The notes under the pieces: generated by a model | What the model saw: only the letters and a program-made list of their open reading frames with translations | Databases searched by the model: none | Told to the model about the DNA's origin: nothing | Source of the DNA: Phlebopus portentosus | Taxonomy: Eukaryota > Basidiomycota > Agaricomycetes > Boletales > Boletinellaceae | DNA length: 64,000 bases | Reading direction: 5' to 3' | NCBI GenBank assembly: GCA_037892935.1 | Contig: JAYXKI010000002.1 | Coordinates: forward strand, 2,480,001-2,544,000 | Shown: positions 11,805 to 24,700 of the stretch, piece after piece | Position numbering within the stretch: the first letter of the stretch is position 1 | Layout of the letters: each line of letters begins with the position of its first letter | Position numbers and translations under genes: made by a program

Positions 11805-12715
11805 TGATTTTGGAATGCTCGCTCAATCAACATCGAATGCATTACATCTCGAATGCACCGCTGATTTTACCCAAAGGCGATCCTCGATCCGGCCGTAGTG
11901 ACGAGCGAGGAGACATGGTTACTTGCGCTGGATACCCGGCTCAGCTTCTCTCGTACTGCCAGCACATTCCAACATCGTTCGTGTCCTCACTCACGGTTCA
12001 TTCGCGCCGTGAAGTCGAATTGTACTATCGATCTATTTTGAAAATATCTCCATTACTCTGGCACGTTCGTGTATTTCGGTCTCGCCCAGAAAGTCATAGA
12101 TGGACAGAAGAGACGTTTAAGCCACCGTTTCTGTTCCTGGTTTGTCTGCTGAGTCTGATGAATGATTCGGAAGTAAGTACTGCCCACACTATCCATTTAC
12201 GATTGCTTCGTTGCCCTCGAGTAATAAAGGAATGATCAAGGGAACAAGGTCGCACTAGAGCTTTCTTCCAGAAACCTTTGCCTTTGACTGTTGCAGTAGT
12301 TGCGTTGCGTGCCATGTACAGAACTAGTACTGCTACTCTTGAAACGAGCGCGAGCAAGCAGTCAGTAAAACTCAGCGGCATCGTCGAACACAATCAGCAG
12401 CAGAAGTTGGTCTCACTTACACAAGACGTGTCTGGGTCTCGGTCATCTTTGAAGTGCCAGGAAGCCTTGGAACTTCGTCCCTGTTCACATACTTTTCTTC
12501 CCGGGGAAGATTCATATACACGGAGCCAAAACGCGAAACCGAAAATGAAAGTTTTATCTCTCTTTTTCCTGTTGTTACGCAGTATACTTGTTCCGAACTC
12601 AGGATGACCTTCCTAGTACCTTAATTGTAAGGAAGGCGAGTAAAGACAATAAACCGGCCCCACAATTCGGTAGCTACGGCGCTAAATAGTAGAATACACA
12701 GCACCGCGTAAGCCA
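11805..12715. other. gene-poor region
   Basis: Downstream of the RRM gene. Open frames on both strands (for example 11804–12235 and 12278–12607) lack recognisable domains and consistent splice context. I see nothing supportable. Confidence 0.4.
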
Positions 12716-12995
12716 ATGGCGGCCGTCTTGTACTTCAATAACTACCTGCCTAAGTTTCCAGGATACAATGTGTAAGTATCTGGAATCACTTACTTATCTA
12801 GGTTTGTCTCCGAGGTTCTAACTAGTGCTACACAGATCTAGAGTTTCGAATGCCGCCTCTAAAAAAAGATCTTCATCCGTTCTGATTGGAAACACATGCC
12901 TGCCGTACTGCGAATGTTCATTTCTGGTTTGGCATGAAGGGTTCAAGGGCGAACACCACAGAGACAAGGATTCTGGATTCCCAAGGTTTCCATAG
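12716..12995 (+). CDS. possible small spliced ORF, unknown
   Basis: Exon 1 is 12716–12771 (MAAVLYFNNYLPKFPGYN) and exon 2 is 12836–12995, together 71 residues. The 64-bp intron has a strong donor (GTAAGT), a CTAAC branch-like site at about 12819 and a CACAG acceptor, all well spaced, which is the main reason to list it. The protein contains a CLPYCECSF cysteine cluster but no domain I recognise. It could be a non-coding transcript with a real intron, or chance. Tentative. Confidence 0.25.
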
Positions 12996-14413
12996 ACGAA
13001 GGATCGGATCAAGAAGAGAGTGAACTCTCAACGACTTTGTTCCCTCGGAGCCATTAAAAACACTTCGTGCTTACCTTCACAAAGAATCAGAGATGCTCAC
13101 TGATGACGGGTAATGATCGCAGATTATCGCTAGCACGAAGACTGACAAAGGGAAAACGAAGTGATGCAGGGAACGAGATGAGCTTTGATAGTTTTTGAAG
13201 TGGCAACTATGATTGATCAATGATGCCGGTATCAATGCAAGGACTCGGACGCTGTTCACGGATGTACGTAGACGAGCGCCTCGAGAGTTCTGTAAGGGGG
13301 CAGTGTATTGATGCTTTGAAAATGCCAGCCGCCGGAACTTGCGGGACATTGACACAGATAGATTACTCTGCGAAGGATGCACCCTGTAGCGTCAACACCG
13401 GCGAGATAAGGCAAAGAGATAGATGAGCGGGTGGAGAAACTTCTGTCCTCCTCTCTTACGATAGGAGGAAGCAGCGCGTTCTTCGAGTTCTTGCTCGACC
13501 ATTGGGCGATCATTTCTGGACACGGTATCGAACAGTATGAGAAGCAAACTGGGTGAGCTCCACAATAAGCATTTACTTATAAGGTATTGACCTGATTTGC
13601 ATGGCGGATCGTGATGGTGATGAAGGGCATGAACTATGTTAGGACGAATGCTACATACCAAAATCAGCCAATTCCGAGTCTCTTCGTAAGTCCTTCGCAA
13701 GTAGCGTACTCTTGTAATCGGGAATTGAAGCTAGTAGAGCTACAAGCGGCACCCAAAGGACTCCTCAAAGGAACCGCACTTCCTTTCTCTGAAGTGTCGA
13801 ATTTGAAAATCACCGCGTGTCAGGTCCATCTAGAAGGGGGGTACGCAGATGCAAACAGATAACCTATTTTAACCTATAACAGCATGTAATAGGTGATCTA
13901 GGTGTATCCGAGCAAAGGCAGACGAACGCTCACAAAAACTACCTTGTCAAGGTCTCATGAAGATAATCTAGCATACCCATAGGAAAGGTATGAGTATATT
14001 GTATAGGAACATCTATTGAACGTCTCAAACATACCGTCTGTTCAGATCTCTTTCAGCTTGCTCAGGTTTATGTAAAATAATTCAAGGCCCGAAATTTATG
14101 TAAGAAGAGAATTCAAGGTCCGCCGGGATTGCAAATAAATACTGTTTTTATTGTATACAGATAAAACAAAAATAATATTAATACTATCTGAGACCCGTAT
14201 TAGGCAGGTCGTTGATCCAGAGGGAAAGTCGTCCTCGAGAACGAGAGAGAGTTGCGCGAGGGCACGGCGTCGTGGACGCGCAGTCGGCGGCTCTCCGAAC
14301 ATAGAATTCTGCTAGGGATTGGAGAGTCAGCGACGACGAAAAGCGGAAGTTCGGACGCAAACTTTACACACCTGCATCTCGCCGCCAGCAGTCAAGAAAT
14401 CGGGTACCTGCCC
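12996..14413. other. gene-poor region
   Basis: No recognisable coding region. Several overlapping 60–100-codon frames on both strands look like chance. The last 300 bp probably include the 3' UTR of the HMG-box gene, which ends at 14414. Confidence 0.4.
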
Positions 14414-15521
14414 TTATATACCAAGGGCCATCGGTTGCTGCGGTTGCGCATGTGAACTCGGGAACTGGAACGTATTCATCGCGTTGTATTCGCCTCCTCT
14501 TTGCTGAGCTGCGACCTGTCCGTTCACTTGCGCCTGTTGTTCACCCGCTGCACTAGCTTTCCCCATCGCGGGTGATCTCAAGAAGGAGTTGTTATTCGAG
14601 TCCGTGTTTGTCTCCAGGAGCTGCGGAAGCTTGATCGCAGGAGGCGCTGGTGGGTAGAGATCCGTTTGCTGAGCCGAAGCTCCCGGAGCGCTTGTCGAGG
14701 GACGGCTCTGTGGGAGCACGAAGTTAAGAGGTCCCGGAACAATGCTCTGCACAGTCTGCGCTGAAGTTTTCACGGACAGTGAATGACCGTGTCCATGCCC
14801 ACGTCCTCCGTGGTGCGAATAGGATGACGAGATAGGACCCGATTCCAGCGAGAAGCTCGCGAGCGCATTTCGGGTGTCGATTGCAAGACTCCCGCCTGAT
14901 CCAGACATCGAAAAGCTCAGCGGAAGCGAGAGCGACTGCGCCTGACCTTGCGACTGAGGTCCTTCAGATTCGCTCATATCGAAGTCCGTAAGATTCGCAA
15001 CCTCCACTTCGGGCACACTTCCGCAAGTCCCGTTCACATAACCATTGGCGCCGTAAAGCGATCCATTGCCGGACATCGAATCGAGCTCGCTGCCTCCGAG
15101 TCGACGGTCGGCGCAGACGAAGACATGCTCGTCGCGCTAACTGTGCTATTTGTCGAACACGCAGAGCTGTTCCGTGCTCGCGCACCAGTACCGCAGGACG
15201 CGACTCGTCGACTTCGTACAATCTTGCTTCTTCTTCACCTTCCCACCCGCTGTCGACTCATCCTTCTTCATTTTCTTATCGGAGTAGCTAGGTTGATAGA
15301 CTTGCCACGGGTACATCTCATCGTGCTCCTTCTTTCTTTCCTTCACCAAGTCATCCCAGTATTTGCGCTCTTCACCAGACACCGAATGCCATTGTTGTGA
15401 GATCGTCTTTGAATGATCCGCTTGGCGCTGTCGTTGCGTTACCGGGTCGCCCTCCTGCACGCAGCACTTGCGACGGAACAGGATGAACGCATTCTCTGGT
15501 CTTTTGATGTAGTCCTCGTCT
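14414..15521 (-). CDS. HMG-box (MATA-HMG type) transcription factor, N-terminus unresolved
   Basis: A MATA-type HMG box begins DYIKRPENAFILFRRKCC, continues RQADHSKTISQQWHSVSG and ends EERKYWDDLVKERKKEHDEM, the sequence-specific DNA-binding box of fungal mating and sexual-development regulators. A basic tail (DKKMKKDE, KVKKKQ) follows. The long Ser/Gln-rich C-terminal region lies in a different frame, from about 15100 down to the stop at 14414 and ending PQQPMALGI, so a small intron or a frame shift must join the two; a donor GTACGA at about 15220 with a CACAG acceptor would restore frame. No ATG precedes the box in frame. An acceptor at about 15522 points to an upstream exon I could not place. 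The DNA-binding call is firm, the gene model is not. Confidence 0.7.
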
Positions 15522-18294
15522 CTGCACTCTGGCCGTCTCTCCGTACCAGCGAGTTGAAGAGTATGCACATGTCAGTTTGGAGGGAGCAGAGGATATACTT
15601 GCTGAGTTTGAGGCGCAGGTTGGACCGTGGGCTGGCTAAAGTTGAGTGTGTGCAAAGGCGTGGACAGAGCAAGAGGAAATGGAAGATTTTTCTTGATGAA
15701 AAGCTGCAGTCTGTTACTGACCTACTTTGCTCTTGACGCAGTCAACAATAGCAGTGGCACATATGTGCTCAACCCATCCATTGACTGCGACGTAGCAAGA
15801 GGAAAGTGTATCAGGTGTGCATCTATTATCAATCATTATATCTTATTAAAAATAAATGTGGCAGATGCTTAGGACCACAAAGAGGCAAGGTGGAGGACGA
15901 CACGACATGGTGGTTCAGGGTTAAGGAGGAAGGTGGGGATCTGTGAGAACACGAAGTCCATTTCTTCATCAACATCTAGTGCCACAGATGACTGTAGATC
16001 ATCTGGAGTGCATTGCATAGATCACAATAGATTATCTGGTTCTACTTTTTTGAACATTCTGAACAGATGATCTATGAGTAAGACCTTATAGGTATATAAA
16101 GGGCTTCTGGATTTGTCTTTCCAGATAATCGACTTAGAGAATCTAGAACAAGACTTTCATAGGTAATAAAAAGATTGTATATTTTCATCTATGCAGTGAC
16201 TTATCTAGGTCATCTACTGCTATACCAGGAAATATACTTCCAGCTCATCTGCATCTATCTAGAGGGGTACGAATAGATAGGCCCGACACGCAGTGAATCC
16301 TTCGTGGCGGCAGAATCCGAGCGTTTCTGCAGGGTTAGTTGAACTCTGCCCTGGTGTGCCAAAAGATGAAGTGTCCACAGATAGAGACCATCTGATGGCG
16401 CCTGTGTTCGTTGCCGATAAGCCTTGATAAGTACGCAGAGAAAGAACGTTCTTGTGAAATATATCAAGTCGTGTGCACGCCTTCTGGGAATTCGTGAAGC
16501 TTCAGTGTGCCTGTCTGATAAGACGGCGTACGACTCGCCCCTTTTATTTGGGGTTAGAAAGAAAAGAGACCGAAGCAGATCCTAGAGGCAAGAAAGGAGG
16601 AAGAGAATGTCTGAGAGAGAATGCGCCTTTTCCTGACGAACAGAAACTCGAGAAGATTCAGAGTTCAAAGTACGCGAAATTTTCAGATGTTCGGGCTTTG
16701 CGCGCCCACCGCCCGCGAATGCCACACACCGTGCCGATCTCCGTTTGAATACGTTGTCTGTTGGTAGGGGGAGAAGGTACACTGATGTGGCATTCAAGCA
16801 TTTATGTCCCCATCTGTCTCAAAGACACGTCCAATTGGACCGATTGGCTCTCAGTCGGAGGTGGTCGCTTGCGTTGATGTTCCTTTGGTCGACTGCTTCA
16901 TTGATTGGTTAGCGATTACGGTTAGACTTTGACTGTCTGACACAAGTCTATATAAATGCAAAGGCGGTTCGGCACGAGTAGCCAGGACGTTCTTGGCTAA
17001 GGCGGGCGAGAGATAAGGAGCGAATTCGATGCTAAGGGTCGATTATGAAGCGAGATGCGCCGCCATGTGTTGATGGAAACCAGCTGCAAACTGTTTTCCG
17101 AGTCGCGAAGGCGATTGAAATCATGGCGGTTGACTAGATAAATATTCACGACGGCGAAATTTGTTGAGATGGAACGGCGACTGATTGCCATAGGCAATAA
17201 AGATAATCCGCAAATGGTGCGTGAAGGTCGGGCACAACAAGTTCGCGGGTGGCTGAACGAGGGGATATTGACATCGGAAAAGGAAACGCGGTTGTTCTGG
17301 AAAGATCGATCATGTAGTTTTTTCCGCGCAACTCGTAATCGTGCGTGGAAACCAGTTCGAGGCGGCTTGAGAGCGCCGTGGCGTCCGTTTCGGTATTTTT
17401 CAGGATAAGAGGAAAAAAGGTAAAGAGTAAGTAAGTGAATACCTTTTTAGCGGCTTTGCAAGTCCGCATCGGAATCAAAATAAGAAATGTGCCGTCTTTC
17501 ATGGGGATTAAGCATCCGGCTCTCGGCGCATTGAAGCAGAGAGGGTCCTGAAAATCCAATCTGTTTCTCCAAATCTTCGCCCGACCGATTTTGCAATGCG
17601 CGGGCCGATCAGAAAGAGGCAGTCGAGAGACGATGCCGGCGAGTGGCGTATTCTTCATCCGTAATTTATATACGCAATTCGTTCAGCCTCTACAGTACAG
17701 AGTCCTTTATGACGGTGCGCGCCGTATTCACTGCACACAGGAATGAGAAAACATCTCCATGGTGAAAGATCGGCGCCTAGACTGTCAGGAACGGGGTTTG
17801 CGGGAGTTCGCACGGTATACTTGCCGAAAGGGAGTATGATGAGCAGATGGCTGTGCGTCAATCAGGGTTTTTCCGGAGTCCATGGGGTTTCATGTCACCG
17901 TGACAGTAATAAACTCAGAAAAAGTTTTTTGGGAGGTCACAGGAATAAAGAGGAAGCTGTAGAAAATGAGGCGAGTCGTGCCTTGGAATGCATGGCATGC
18001 TGGCAGAAGAAGTTGGCATGGGAGGAATCCGCGAGATCCAGCCGATCACCAGGTTCATTTGATCTTCTTCGCATAGCTGGTTTTTGGAGAGAATAGGAAG
18101 CAATGCTCAAAAAGAGTGTGAGCGTTAGCAATTCTAGCCTGAATATTCAGAAGCAGAGATACAAAGAGTTCGTAGATATGGCGGCAAGGAAAGGCAGGAT
18201 GTGACCCCGGAATGCCGTTACGGGCAGCTGTGTCCTTCAGGGATGAAGCGAGATAGCGAGATGATGAGACCGCTGTGACCCACGATGTCTACAT
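15522..18294. other. long intergenic region with AT-rich patch
   Basis: Probably holds the missing 5' exon(s) of the HMG gene in its first few hundred bases, but none is convincing. An AT-rich patch at about 15,950–16,260 repeats variants of gatcatctgg and gatgatctatg, perhaps an old repeat remnant. From 16,260 to 18,290 there are only short chance frames on both strands. Confidence 0.35.
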
Positions 18295-18737
18295 GTATAA
18301 ATTGAATTTACCGATATTCCGACGAAACAAATTAATATTATTATTTCGTTACATTTACGCCTCCTTCCTCTTTCTCCTCACCCCTTCTGCTTACACCTTC
18401 CCTTTCCCTTTCACTTCCACTCTCAACCGCCCGCCCGCTGTTGACGCCCGCTGTCCTCGCCGTAGCCAACTCGACGACGGCGACGACAAGGTATCATTCC
18501 TACCCGACATTCTACGACTCAATCCAAGCCTCCCAAAAGCTCGTCTTTCTCTCCCGATTCTTACGGACGGTCTGCTAGGCACATTAAACACCTTGTGCGC
18601 GCAAAACTCCCGTGTCTCCTGCTCCCTTTCCTTCCTTCCACCTTCTGCTCTGTCTTGTCTTTCCCTCCTGATCCTATCCAGACCATCGCTGTAGCCTCTC
18701 CTTTTTCCTGAAGCCACTCTCTGACCGCGCGCCCGAA
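18295..18737 (+). promoter_or_regulatory. core promoter and pyrimidine-rich leader of the glucan synthase gene
   Basis: A TATA-like tataaattg occurs at about 18297. It is followed from about 18,351 by a long CT-rich stretch up to the ATG, typical of strongly expressed fungal genes, where transcription starts within or after the CT block. Confidence 0.5.
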
Positions 18738-21700
18738 ATGACCTGCTTTTCGCGGGGACGGCGACTTTTCGCCGGGGCAGCCGCGTTTCTAACAGCACTT
18801 GCCCTCGTCGCTGCTGCACCATACAACGAGACCTATGACGCTTGGAATCTCAACAAAAACCAAGATACTACAGATCCAACGCAGTACAGTACCACGCGAA
18901 CAAACACGACTTACACACCTTCACCCGCGAACTGGCGTTCTCTGCCATTTTACACCTTGCTACTCGACAAATTCGCAGACGGCGACCCGTCAAATAACAA
19001 CTTCTTCGGACTTCCCTATGAACATGATTGGCGCGAGACGCAGTTACGGTTTGGCGGTGATGTCAAGGGCTTGCAGAATAAGCTTGATTATCTCCAGGGC
19101 ATGGGAATTCGCGGCGTCTACATTGCTGGTACACCATTTTTGAACATGCCTTGGCAGGCGGACTCGTACTCCTCGCTTGACTTTTCCGTGCTCGATCCGC
19201 ACTGGGGAACTATCGATGACTGGGTGGACTTTATTGACGATTTACACGCGCGGAACATGTACTTAATGATGGACTTTACTATTGGTACTATGAGTGACTT
19301 GATTGGTTTCGAAGGGTGCGTTGAGCTGTTAAATTTCATGTGTCACTGTTTCTTATTTCGTATTTCTTATTTTTACAGGAAACTCAACGAGTCTGCTCCG
19401 TTCACTCTGGACGAATATAACACTGTTTGGAAGAAGCCTTCTTATACTCCGTGGGATTTTGACACTTATAAGGATTTCTCAATCGGCAATGACCATGACC
19501 CGGATTGCCAACTTCCGCAATTCTGGTGGGAGAACGGTACTGAACTTACGATCACCACGAATGGCTGTAAGAAGAGCGACTTTGATCAATATGGAGACAT
19601 GGAAGCCTTCGGTGTCCATGCGGATTGGCAGCGTCAATTGGCAAAGTTCGCGAGTGTCCAGGATCGGCTACGCGAGTGGCAGCCGCAAGTTATGGAGCGT
19701 TTGCAGAATTTCGTGTGTATGGTCATTGAAGCTCTCGATATTGATGCCATTCGTATCGACAAGTCGACGCAAGTAACGGTAGATGCACTCGCGGAGTGGT
19801 CGACTGCTGCTCGGACATGCGCTGCGGGTTTGGGCAAGGACAACTTCTTTGTTACTGGCGAAGTCACTGGTGGAAATACCTTTGGTGCTCTGTATTATGG
19901 TCGTGGTCGCACCCCAAACAATCTGCCGAGTTCGGACCTTGCTGTGATCTATAACATAACACCCACGGACGACCAATACTTCCTGCGAGATTACGGCGAC
20001 AATGGGCTTGACGGAGTGGCCTTTCATTACTCGATTTATCGAGGACTCGAACGATTCTTGGGGATGGACGGAAATTTGCAGGTTGCAGATGATGTCCAGG
20101 TCAATTTTGTGGATGCTTGGAACCAGATCTTTGTTACCAATGACTTCTTGAACCCGACTACAAACGTCACTGACCCGAAGCACATGTACGGATCAAGTAA
20201 CTTTGACGTCTTCCGATGGCCGAGTTTGGTCAACGGTACTCAGAAGGGTGCGCTAGCGACGTTCATCATTTCACTCTTGATGCCTGGCATTCCGCTTCTG
20301 TACTTCGGCGAGGAGCAGGACCTCCGCATCTTCGACAATGGTGCGAGCAATTATCTCTATGGGTAAGTGATTTGTCGCAGTCACGAAGGAATGATGTTGA
20401 CTGTTTTCTAGTCGTCAAGCTATGCCTGGTAACAGAGCATGGCAGCGCCACGGATGCTACAAGCTTGGTTCGGAGCAGTTCTATAACTTCCCTCTGCATA
20501 GGTCGCTTGTAGCGTGCATGGACGACAAGGAATCGCTCGATCATTTTGACCCTACTGCAGAGTCTCGTAGGCTGTTCAAGCAGTTCTTCTATCTGCGGGA
20601 ACAATATGCATCTTTGACGGATGGCTTCGCATTGGTGCAGCGTGGTAACTGGACGCATTTCATCCAAATGCCCGGTTCGAACCAGACGGAGACGGAGGTT
20701 GGTTTGTGGACAGCGTCCCGCGCAGGTATCCCGGATGCACAGACTCTCACGGGCACCAACTACACCGGAGATGTCTGGATGCTATATACGAACGAGAATC
20801 AGACAGAGACGTATTCGTTCGATTGCGAGAGTTCTTCTTGGATCAGTACTCCGTATGTTTCGGGCACGGCGATCAAGAACTTGATCTATCCGTTTGAGTC
20901 GTATACTCTCGCGGAGAGTCAGTCTTCCTTCTACGATGATGGAAACTCGCCGTATACTGGATGCTTGGAGTCAATCACGATGGATCCATACTCGTTCAAG
21001 CTCTTTGTTCCGGAAGAGAATTGGGTCGCAGTTCCTCCCATGTTGACGAAGTTTTCGCCAGGTCATGATACACGTTTCTTATCGGATGATAGTGGGGACA
21101 ACGCGACGATCGATATTCGACTCGAGTTCAACGTCGAGATGAGCTGTGATTCGATCACAAACGCACTATCTTTCAACATGTCGCATTCAGGAACCGGCGA
21201 CACACCGTCAGTGACCAATGTCCAGTGCGGGACGCTGCCAAACCCTGATCCTCCTACGATTATTGGCTCGGGAATGAGTTCGTTTTCGTGGAACGCGACA
21301 ATTACGAACATGCCGGATGGGATTCTGGTGCTAACTCTTGACAATCCTGCGTCAAGCAGTGGAACTACAACAGGCGCCAGAGATCACCTACTTCTGCGCA
21401 AGGGCAAACAAGACAACGTTATGGTGTTCCCTGACAGCGACTACGACAGCAGCGCGTTGACTTTCGACAGCGATAACAGCACATTTACGTTCACGCACAA
21501 AGCGATCGGCGCGGATAAGCTCAGGTACTCCATAGACTTTGGGCAGCACTGGTCCGAATGGAGGGACTGGGAGTCTACGACGGTCATTGACAACAGCACC
21601 TTCTTTGACGACGAAGACCAGAATTGGTGGGAAGGCCAGCACGTCATCGTACAATGTGGGTTTTCACTGGACCTTCTTTCTCTTTTGAGAGGCTGATGGA

Positions 21701-24700
21701 TTATTTCGGTTTATCCAGATTGGGCTGAAAACGCCGCAAGCTCCTACCAAGTTGTGCACGCAGATCACGATTATCAGTACAAGCGCCGAGTTCCCCAGCT
21801 CTTGGGTCGTGGACCTTTCAACACTTGGGGTTACGACTCTGGTATCAATTCACAATTCGAGCAAACGGATGACAATAGATGGGAACTCGAGCTCATGACG
21901 ACGTGGCCTGCATACATGATGGTGAACGTCTTCGGGTTTGACGACTTTTGGTATGGAGACACCGATGGCGACGGCATCATGGACCGCCTCGCGCCAAACA
22001 CTGTCGCGGCGAACTACCTCAACATGAGTGCACCTCCGAATCCGCATCTGGCCTGGAAGATCGTCATTGATGACCAGACTTTGGCCTGGACTCTTGAGCC
22101 GAAGGGTGAAAGCTCCATTGCTGCAGCCTTGTATGCGTTGCTGGTTTCAATCCCAATCATCACCGGGACGCTCGCTGTTCTTATCTTCATGCGGAGTTTC
22201 TATGGAATCAAATACAATAAATGGGGTCTCAAGCCGACCAAACCATCGCATACGGCCTACTTCCCCATCCTTGGCTCGCTAGGTAACAAGTCGACAGCTG
22301 ATCTCAAGGACGCAGCTTCGGAAAAGCATCATGGACATTCTGGACTCCAGTATACAGGTGAGATGATCGGTTGGCCGGAAGACAAGGCGAAACGTCGTTG
22401 TGTTCTCATCGCGACCCTCGAGTATGAGATTATAGACTGGAAACTCAAGGTCAAGATTGGTGGTCTTGGTGTCATGTCGAGTCTTATGGGCAAGGCTATG
22501 ACGGATGTCGAACTCATTTGGGTCGTTCCGAAGGTTAAGGATCTGGAATATCCACCTGGCGAACCCGCAGAGCCTATCGAGGTTATCATTTTCGGCGAAC
22601 CGTACCTCATTGAAGTTGAGACCCACGTCCTTGATAATATCACATACGTCATCCTCGATAGCCCGGTCTTCCGAGCACAAACGAAGGCGGACCCATACCC
22701 GGCACGCATGGACGATTTGAGCTCAGCGATCTTCTACTCGACTTGGAATCAGGCGATCGCAGCAACAATCCGCCGCTATCCGCAAATTGACATATACCAC
22801 GTTAACGATTACCACGGTGCCCTGGCTCCGATCTACCTACTTCCGAAGGTTCTTCCCGTCTGCTTGTCACTCCACAATGCCGAGTTCCAAGGTTTGTGGC
22901 CTCTCCGTACAAAGGAGGAAATGAAAGAGGTTTGCTCGGCGTTTAATATCAGCAAGGAGCACTGTACGAAATATGTTCAATTCGGGAATACGTTCAACTT
23001 GCTCCACGCTGCAGCATCATTCATCAGTGTGCATCAGAAATCGATCGGTGTTGCTGGTGTCTCCGATAAATATGGTAAACGTAGTTGGGCCCGGTATCCT
23101 GCTCTGTGGACTCTCAAGCATGTTGATTCGCTACCGAATCCGGACCCGACTGATATCGCTGCACTTGATGAGAATCCGGTTTCCGTGAGGGAGATTCATA
23201 TTGACGAAGAGGCAGAGGCAAAACGACCGGAATTTAAGCGCCAGGCTCAAGAATGGGCTGGTATCAAGCAGGACCCGAAGGCCGATCTCTTCGTGTTCGT
23301 CGGTCGTTGGTCGAAGCAGAAGGGTGTTGATCTAATTGCAGATGTCATGCCATCTCTGTATGTTTTCCCTTTATGTCTTGCCGTATATAGTGTAACTCAC
23401 TGATTTTACTTAGGATGGAGAAACGTCCATCCATTCAGCTCATTTGTGTCGGTCCCGTCATCGATCTTTATGGACGGTTTGCTGCTGAAAAGCTTGCTCG
23501 GCTCATGGAGTTGTACCCGGATCGCGTTTACTCAAAGCCGGAGTTCACAGCCCTTCCGCCTTACCTCTTCAGTGGTGCGGACTTTGCGCTAATCCCTTCT
23601 CGTGACGAACCTTTTGGTCTAGTCGCTGTTGAGTTTGGTCGCAAGGGTGCACTGGGTGTCGGTGCCCGTCTCGGTGGTCTTGGTCTTATGCCTGGTTGGG
23701 TGAGTGTAACAATTTCTTGACGTCATCGTAGTTTTTCTAATGATTAAATTTTCAGTGGTTCCCTGTTGAATCAACGTCTACTGCACACATGCAATCACAG
23801 TTGTCAAAGACAATCAAGATGGCACTCAAGTCGACGGAGGAAGAACGTGCTCTTTTGCGTGCCCGCTCAGCAGTACAACGATTCCCAGTTGTGGAATGGC
23901 GCCAGCGCATGGAGGATTTCCACAAACGTAGTATCAGCACAAGCAGGCAGATTGCTGGCCGTAATGCATGGAGGCCGTCGGATGGCGAAATAGTTCATAC
24001 ACCTCAGGTCGCTCATCTGGATCACGATGACTGGGACCCTGTAGATCAGACTGAACCTTCTCAACCTCAGTGGGATACACGGAGTATGATGGAGAATGCA
24101 AGGCTGTCCGGTGTTCCGAATTCGCCTGGAGGAATGAGCTCACCGGGACAATGGAGTCAGTCAACGCTTGCACCTCCTAGATTGGATGATCATGATCGAC
24201 GTGCTTCAGAAGACGCGGATAGTGATTACTTGTCGACTCACCGTTCGCGCGCTCCAAGTACTGTTGGAACGCCCTCGGAAGGTGGTGGCTTTGATAATTT
24301 CTTGACCAAGGTGAACAAACAGATTGCTAAGGACCATCGACATGCTCCGGACCCTTTCTTGGACGAAGCGGCGGCACCCAAGAAACCGTTTGGCGAGCAC
24401 TCGCGCAATTCTTCACGAGATTCTATTGCGTCTATTATTGATGAGAAGGCGAACTCTCCCCTTAACAAGGCCATTTCTTCGGTAAGTTTCTCCAGAGAAG
24501 CTCGCATCACAATACTGCTTTGCTGATGTACATACACTTCCTAGTTTACGGATGAGAACGGCGAAGTTGTTCATGACTTCATCCAGAAGCTCCAGAACTT
24601 GTCGGCCGAGAATTCAAAGCACGACCTATCGATTGAACGATACCTGCAAAAGAGCGAGGAAGCATTCTTCAACAAGGTCCGAAAGGATAAGATTTCGAGT

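Noticed and set aside
16473..18131. several 60–170-codon ORFs between the HMG-box and glucan synthase genes
   Set aside because: They overlap on opposite strands with no domains or intron signals and vary in composition as expected by chance.
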